This document shows positions 58,032 to 64,000 of a stretch of 64,000 nt of DNA, piece by piece. A program made the translations under genes and the position numbers. The stretch is from Alentia gelatinosa. Lineage: Eukaryota; Annelida; Polychaeta; Phyllodocida; Polynoidae. Position 1 is the stretch's first letter; each line of letters starts with the position of its first letter. Under the pieces are notes generated by a model. That model made no database searches. It had not been told where the DNA came from and saw nothing but the letters and a program-made list of their open reading frames with translations. The stretch is taken from assembly GCA_950022655.1 (NCBI GenBank), contig OX465580.1, forward strand, positions 3,147,122 through 3,211,121. The letters are read 5' to 3'.

Positions 58032-58850
58032 GGACGGAGGGGTGGGCGGAGGGGTGGGCGGAGGGGTGGGTGGAGGGGTGGGTGGAGGGGTGGGCGGAGG
58101 GGTGGGTGGAGGGGTGGGAGGAGGGGTGGGTGGAGGGGTGGAGGGGTGGGTGGAGGGGTGGGTGGAGGGGTGGACGGAGGTGTGGGTGGAGGTGTGGGTG
58201 GAGGGGTGGTTGGAGGGGTGGGGGGAGGGGTGGGTGGAGGGGTGGGTAGAGGGATGGGTGGAGGGGTGGGTGGAGGGGTGGGTGGAGGGGTGGGGGGAGG
58301 GGTGGGTGGAGGGATGGGTGGAGGGGTGGGTGGAGGGGTGGGTGGAGGGGTGGGTAGAGGGGTGGGGGAGGGGTGGGCGGAGGGGTGGGTGGAGGGGTGG
58401 GGGGAGGGGTGGGTGGAGGGGTGGGTAGAGGGATGGGTGGAGGGGTGGGTAGAGGGGTGGGTGGAGGGGTGGGGGGAGGGGTGGGTGGAGGGGTGGGTGG
58501 AGGGATGGGTGGAGGGGTGGGTGGAGGGGTGGGGGGAGGGGTGGGTGGAGGGGTGGGTGGAGGGGTGGGTGGAGGGGTGGGTGGAGGGGTGGGTAGAGGG
58601 GTGGGGGGAGGGGTGGGTCGTGGGATTGGTGGAGGGGTGGGTGGAGGGGTGGGTGGAGGGGTGGATAGAGGGTTGGGTGGAGGGGTGGGTGGAGGGGTGG
58701 GCGGAGGGGTGGGTGGAGGGGTGGATAGAGGGGTGGGTGGAGGGGTGGGTGGAGGGGTGGGTGGAGGGGTGGGTGGAGAGGTGGATAGAGGGGTGGGTGG
58801 AGGGGTGGGTGGAGGGGTGGGCGGAGGGGTGGGTGGAGGTGGGTGGAGGG
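58032..58850. repeat. 12-bp G-rich minisatellite (GGGTGGAGGGGT)
   Basis: About 68 units with C, A and T variants. The + strand is almost free of C and has G runs of three or four every 5-8 bases, so it should form G-quadruplexes. Long open Gly- or Trp/Glu-rich frames are by-products of the repeat. Confidence 0.95.
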
Positions 58851-59344
58851 TTACTCCACTACATACAGAGCTGTAGTTTTTCTTTACAATAACAAAAAAT
58901 TAAATAAAATTAAAAAGCTGAAATGATAAAATTGGAGAAACACAAATGAGATATATTACATTCACGTCGGTTTCCATGAACGTGATTTCTTTAAAGTGAT
59001 TTTTTTGTTTGGGGTCTAAATGTTTCACTGAACGTGACTTATCAAGGTACATTGAAAACTTTAACCCGGACCGTGTCGTCCCCAGTCACGTGACCACATC
59101 TCTGATTATGTCGTTAATTATCTGGTAATTAAGAGCGTCTCAGATATCTATGTAAGAAACACCTGAAAAAACTGAATGAATGAATGCAATCCTCTTAATT
59201 AAATAAAAATGCATTTATTGACCTGCAGTAAAACCCCGCTTCTGGGACACCTCGCTTGAGGGGTCACCCCGCTTAAGGGAAACATTTGCTCGGAACAGAA
59301 ATCTAGTTTATTTCAACCCCGCTTAAGAGGACACTTTGTTCGGA
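58851..59344. other. Noncoding, no gene seen
   Basis: 59228-59335 has several ACCCCGCTTAAG or AACCCCGCTTCT blocks like the short element at 53748. Confidence 0.45.
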
Positions 59345-59512
59345 ATATTCGGGTGGGCAGGGGGTGAGGATAGGGGCGGGCAGAGGGGTGGGCAGTGGGT
59401 GGGGGAGGGGTGGGAGTGGTGGGTGGAGGGTGGACAGAGGGGTGGGGTGGGATAGAGGGTGGGAGGGTGGGGTTTAGAGGGGTGGACAGAGGGGGTTAGT
59501 AGAGGGATAGGC
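59345..59512. repeat. Degenerate G-rich repeat
   Basis: Irregular GGGTGGGCAG, GGGGTGGGAG and GGGTGGACAG units, similar in composition to the array at 58032 but not periodic. Confidence 0.75.
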
Positions 59513-60671
59513 ATGGATGTCTCAGGGAAATGGAACCCTACAATTCAGACGAAGAGATCGTGTTCGAGTACAGAATCTCAGCAGGATTTGTCTCAGACAA
59601 ACACCCTGTGAGGTACAGGAATCCCATCGTGCGAATCAAACTTTCCAAAGGTTAGATATGTCTTCTACAACACATTGATATCAAATTGTCAGGAATATGC
59701 CATATGCCGTGTTGACAGGACCGATCACTGCTGACGTCTGGTGGACAGATCCAACACCAACACACTCTCCACTCTCACCTTCCACTCTCACCCCACACTC
59801 ACCGTCCCCACTCCCACTTCTCTTCAATCATTCAACCCTACCACACATATTTTATTAATTAATCATCTATTATTTTTGCAATGTATGTCTATCACTCTTA
59901 TGATCACTTCATAATAATCACCCAATCTATTATCTTACAAATCATGTATGTCAAATACTCTTATAATACTTCTTACCAATACACAATTGTTTAATATACC
60001 CTCGTCATCTTCTCTGTCCCTAGCTTAGCAGCGGGATACAATTTGACAGCTAAACTATCTTCCTTTAGAGGACATTTGTTCAGCTGAGAATTTGAACAAA
60101 GCGGATTGTCACTTTGCTATTCTGTACTTATCTTTCTCGGATAATTACAAATGAATATAATACTTTTAACACCATCACACACTGACAGACACATTTAATG
60201 AGATTGACTTATCTTGCCTCTAAAGCTGACAGGGATGTGAAATCCTACCAAGGCTTGGTTTTTAATATTCTGTGAGATGTGTAATTCAGTTCTGCCTCTC
60301 ACACTACTGCTTCAGAGACTGCCCCAGTCCTAGTATTCATTTGTAAGCCCAACGCACACTCTGCGACTTTTCCCGTTTTTAGCGGAAAAGGTATAATATC
60401 GTAAAGTGTACCCTGTGAAATTCATCCCTAACAAGGAACAGAATCTTTTTGACTTTAAACAGGTTTAAAATTAAGAGAGGCATTTTGGTGAGACAATTGT
60501 ATTTAACACATTCTCCCCCAATCTGTGAGTCTCAGTGGTCTCAAATAACACCTAATAACACAGGGAAGTACCCTGAGTCGGCGGCTGTGTCCCCTGTGTC
60601 CCCTGTGTCCCCTGTGTACCCTGTGTACCCTGTGTACCCTGTGTAGGGGTGTAGGGGTCGCCGACAATTGC
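59513..60671. other. Dispersed repeat copy, noncoding DNA and a short 9-bp repeat
   Basis: 59521-59640 is one of three copies of a repeat with TCTCAGGGAAATGGAACCCT, AATCTCAGCAGGATTTGTCT and GGTACAGGAATCCC. 59641-60589 has no gene. 60590-60645 is about six copies of CCCTGTGTC or CCCTGTGTA. Confidence 0.7.
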
Positions 60672-60960
60672 AAGAGAAAAAAGTTGTCTCAGCAAAATGA
60701 AGGCCTGTCATTCACACGAGGAGATTGTGTTCCAGTACCGAATCTCAACAGGATTTGTCTCGTAAAATCCCATCGTGTGAATCCCACTTTAGGGGTAATA
60801 TTCGCTGAGAATTTGAGGGAAAATGGTTTGTCTCAGGGAAATGGAACCCTACAATTTAGACGAGGAGATTGTGTTCCAGTACCGAAACTCAACAGGATTT
60901 GTCTCAGACAAACACCCTTTCAGGTACAGGAATCCCGTCATGTGAATCCCACTTAACCTC
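60672..60960. repeat. Two adjacent copies of the dispersed repeat
   Basis: 60672-60790 and 60825-60960 share GAGGAGATTGTGTTCCAGTA, CGAA, CTCAACAGGATTTGTCTC and AATCCCACTT, and both match 59521-59640. The right end AATCCCACTTAA is also the end of each 57-bp unit downstream. Confidence 0.82.
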
Positions 60961-61072
60961 CTGCTGGAAGGGCCGATGGCCCGGGTACTGGAAAAGTCTC
61001 AAGGCACCAGCGCCAGATCCACTAAGGCGATTTTCCATCCAAATTTGGATTCGCAGACGATCGCAGACGTGT

Positions 61073-61812
61073 GACGTGTGAAGTACGCCAGTCTCAGGTC
61101 CATTTGTCCCATCGTGTGAATCCCACTTAAAGGTGTGAAGTACACCAGTCTCAGGTACATTTGTCCCATCGTGTGAATCCCACTTAAAGGTGTGAAGTAC
61201 ACCAGTCTCAGGTCCATTTGTCCCATCGTGTGAATCCCACTTAAAGGTGTGAAGTACACCAGTCTCAGGTCCATTTGTCCCATCGTGTGAATCCCACTTA
61301 AAGGTGTGAAGTACACCAGTCTCAGGTCCATTTGTCCCACCGTGTGAATCCCACTTAAATGTGTGAAGTACACCAGTCTCAGGTCCATTTGTCCCGTCGT
61401 GTGAATCCCACTTAAAGGTGTGAAGTACGCCAGTCTCAGGTCTATTTGTCCCGTCGTGTGAATCCCACTTAAAGGTGTGAAGTACGCCAGTCTCAGGTCC
61501 ATTTGTCCCATCGTGTGAATCCCACTTAAAGGTGTGAAGTACGCCAGTCTCAGGTCCATTTGTCCCATCGTGTGAATCCCACTTAAAGGTGTGAAGTACG
61601 CCAGTCTCAGGTCCATTTGTCCCATCGTGTGAATCCCACTTAAAGGTGTGAAGTACGCCAGTCTCAGGTCCATTTGTCCCGTCGTGTGAATCCCACTTAA
61701 AGGTGTGAAGTACGCCAGTCTCAGGTCCATTTGTCCCGTCGTGTGAATCCCACTTAAAGGTGTGAAGTACGCCAGTCTCAGGTCCATTTGTCCCGTCGTG
61801 TGAATCCCACTT
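61073..61812. repeat. 57-bp tandem repeat, about 13 units
   Basis: Unit contains AGGTGTGAAGTACGCCAGTC, TCAGGTCCATTTGTCCCATC and GTGTGAATCCCACTTAA. Variants alternate ACGCC/ACACC and CCCAT/CCCGT in blocks. Because 57 is a multiple of three, two minus-strand frames stay open for about 260-330 codons. No independent coding evidence. Confidence 0.95.
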
Positions 61813-62255
61813 TAGTGGATCTGGGGCTGGAGTCGTCGCTCCCCGTGCGATATACCACCTAGCAGCTAGGCTCAAATGTAGCAGCCAATACAACTCTCTT
61901 CACAGAAACAGATAATAATTGAAAAGGTCATTATATATCACGAATATATGTCTGGAAAAATTATATATAAATACCTCTTTTAATTATGATTTTAAAATCC
62001 TGTATTTGTCAGGAAAGATAGAGCAAATAGTCTTCTCCAACAGAATGCACAAGAACAAAATTTATAATCCCTCATTTTTAAATTCACAAATAAACCGAGT
62101 TATTCCTCGTTGAGATTAATTTCCCGGTGTATAAGTGAAGAAGGCCCAAGGAAAAATCTCAAGGTGTGTACAGATATGCCTGGAGATATTCCACCACCTC
62201 CTGCTGGGGTGACCGACGCCTGAGCTAATTTTGTCGCTGACTCTTCCTGACCCCA
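61813..62255. other. Noncoding, no gene seen
   Basis: No recognisable open frame or repeat. Confidence 0.4.
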
Positions 62256-62972
62256 GGGACATGTTTCACTTGTTTTGTGACATGTCTAGATGGCGTCTAG
62301 ATGGTGTGTCCGGTTTCATAAAAACTAGATATTAGACTTCGTTTTGTCCGTTCTTGCTTGCACTGTTGGTGCCGCTTTTCATGTCTGTCTAACACTTTTG
62401 TCACAAAACTAGTGAAACAGGTCCATGATGTGTAGATTTGTCTAATTCCTATGTTTGGGGTCTGTCTTTTCCTAAGGGCAGCTACTTGAGTTGTCACGAA
62501 ACTAGACAACCCCTATGGTGTCACAGACATGTCACGAAACTAGTGAAACAGGTCCATGATGTGTAGATTTGTCTAATTCTTATGTTTGGGGTCTGTCTTT
62601 TCCTAAGGGCAGCTACTTGAGTTGTCACGAAACTAGACAACCCCTATGGTGTCACAGACATGTCACGAAACTAGTGAAACAGGTCCATGATGTGTAGATT
62701 TGTCTAATTCTTATGTTTGGGGTCTGTCTTTTCCTAAGGGCAGCTACTTGAGTTGTCACGAAACTAGACAATTCCAATGCCTGTATGGTGTCACAGACAT
62801 GTCACGAAACTAGTGAAACAGGTCCATGATGTGTAGATTTGTCTAATTCCTATGTTTGGGGTCTGTCTTTTCCCAAGGGCAGCTACATGTGTTGTCACAA
62901 AACTAGACAAACCCAATGTCTGTATGGTGTCAAAGACATGTCACAAGACTAGTGAAACAGGTCCATGGTCCC
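62256..62972. mobile_element. Inverted-repeat element with internal 130-bp amplification
   Basis: Left end GGGACATGTTTCACTTGTTTTG and right end AGTGAAACAGGTCCATGGTCCC are inverted repeats. Inside, a unit of about 130-140 bp beginning near TCCATGATGTGTAGATTTG recurs at about 62423, 62553, 62683 and 62823. Related to the single-unit element at 63179. Confidence 0.78.
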
Positions 62973-63178
62973 TGCTTCGTTGGTTTCACCCAACTTGCGA
63001 TATTTTCGCTAGAAGTCTTAAGCATATCTCAAGGAAAAATGTCACAGTGTGCGTTGGGCTTAACTATAACAAAGATCCTTCTGTCAGTATCATTTATCAT
63101 TCATCTTACAGATTAGGAGACTGATTTCAAGGAATATATTGATGATTAATTCCTGCCTCATTTTGTCAATGTAGATCT

Positions 63179-63465
63179 GGGACCTGTTTCACTAGTTTCG
63201 TGACATGTCTGTGGCACCATAAAGACATTGGGGTTGTCTAGTTTCGTGACAACACAAGTAGCTGCCCTTAGGAAAAGACAGACCTCAGACATAAGAATTA
63301 GACAAATCTACACATTATGGACCTGTTTCACTAGTTTTGTGGCAAAAGTGGCACCAACAGTACAAGCAAGAACGGACAAAACGAAGTCTAATGTATAGTT
63401 CTTATGAAACCGGACAAACCGGACACGCCATCTAGACATGTCACGAAACTAGTGAAACAGGTCCC
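63179..63465. mobile_element. 287-bp miniature element (GGGACCTGTTTCACTAG)
   Basis: Ends GGGACCTGTTTCACTAGTTT and GAAACTAGTGAAACAGGTCCC are inverted repeats of over 30 bp, continuing into CGTGACATGTC. It contains one reverse-orientation copy of the unit amplified in the previous element. Confidence 0.83.
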
Positions 63466-64000
63466 TGTAGATTTAAGTAGAAAACTGCAGATTGATATAC
63501 GGAGAGAAATCTCACCAAGGCTTCCTCTAAACATCCTCTGACATCTCTGAGGTAAGATAACATCAACTTTGTGAAGTTCCGATAAACGAGATGATAAAAG
63601 GCAAAAATCACACATCACAGACTTTGAGGTTCATGAATATTAAAAGTGTAAATGAAAAGGCTTGCTGTGTGTAAAATGCCTGAGATGTTTGAAGTGAGGG
63701 GAACGTTGGAGATTGAAGGTCACGGTAAAACGGTAAAGGTTAAAGTGCCGCCCTTTGACTTCTAATGCACTGTTCTGTAGAAATGGCTCGCTTTAAAGGC
63801 ATATCCTGCAATATACAGTGGTGCCACCTGGTGATTTCCACACGTAGAGACTAATGTACCTGAGACTGTTGTACTTCACTCCTTTTCTTAGTCTAAAGCG
63901 GGATTCACACGTAGAGACTAATGTACCTCAGACTGATTTCCTTCACTCATTTTCTTAGTCTAAAGCGGGATTCACACGTAGAGACTAATGTACCTCAGAC
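63466..64000. repeat. Noncoding, a palindrome-arm fragment, then a 75-bp tandem repeat at the window edge
   Basis: 63794-63830 matches the outer end of the palindrome at 22998. From 63838 a unit with CACGTAGAGACTAATGTACC, TCAGACTG, CTTCACTC and TAAAGCGGGATTCA repeats at about 75 bp (starts near 63839, 63916 and 63975, the last cut by the window). Confidence 0.75.

Noticed and set aside
58032..58892. Long Gly-rich and Trp/Glu-rich open frames
   Set aside because: They follow from a 12-bp G-rich repeat that lacks stop codons in several frames. The frames overlap each other and have no gene context.
1..64000. tRNA, rRNA or other structural RNA genes
   Set aside because: No convincing cloverleaf with A and B boxes and no rRNA segments were recognised. 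GGTTCGATGTC in the 452-bp repeat resembles a B box, but no A box or fold goes with it.

Overview
The window is animal nuclear DNA. It contains one spliced host gene of the mitochondrial carrier family, several classes of eukaryotic retroelement and DNA transposon, interstitial telomere-like TTAGGG repeats and many minisatellites. There is no operon structure and there are no bacterial features. The mix (a Ty3/gypsy element with an envelope gene, piggyBac, LINEs and very many short inverted-repeat elements) fits a marine invertebrate such as a mollusc or another repeat-rich bilaterian. The species cannot be fixed from the sequence alone.

Layout. 1-5.4 kb: noncoding repeats and probable intron. 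5.4-7.8 kb: the last four coding exons of a mitochondrial glutamate carrier (SLC25A22/SLC25A18 type) on the + strand; its first roughly 130 codons are not seen. 7.8-15.6 kb: 3' UTR or intergenic sequence with two copies of a hairpin element. 15.6-18.85 kb: two LINE reverse-transcriptase remnants lying tail to tail, one split by an 840-bp insertion with a perfect 13-bp target duplication. 18.85-24.5 kb: a dense cluster of inverted-repeat elements, including a foldback element with a second element nested in it and a palindrome of about 1 kb.

24.56-40.75 kb: an LTR retrotransposon on the minus strand. Its two 364-bp LTRs are about 99% alike. It has gag with two zinc knuckles, a -1 frameshift site, protease-RT-RNase H, integrase and an envelope of the errantivirus/baculovirus-F type. 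It is broken three ways: a 7.07-kb piggyBac transposon sits in gag between TTAA duplications, an in-frame stop lies between RNase H and integrase, and the end of env runs into a 29-bp minisatellite. The piggyBac copy has both ends and a complete three-exon transposase with all catalytic aspartates, so it looks young.

40.75-64 kb: no recognisable host gene. It is a mosaic of miniature inverted-repeat elements, dispersed repeats, an inverted-repeat-bounded telomere-like array, and tandem arrays of 10, 19, 53/55, 54, 57, 73 and 130 bp plus a 12-bp G-rich array.

The most unusual signal is a family of at least twelve composite elements spread over the whole window. Each has a long imperfect hairpin whose tip is close to CGAGGCGAAGCCGAG. 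In most copies this is followed by a short module bounded by its own inverted repeats and holding the box AATGTTAAGYCTATGG. The stem sequences differ greatly between copies yet stay self-complementary within each copy, while tip and box are conserved. That pattern suggests selection or a copying mechanism acting on DNA structure rather than on primary sequence.
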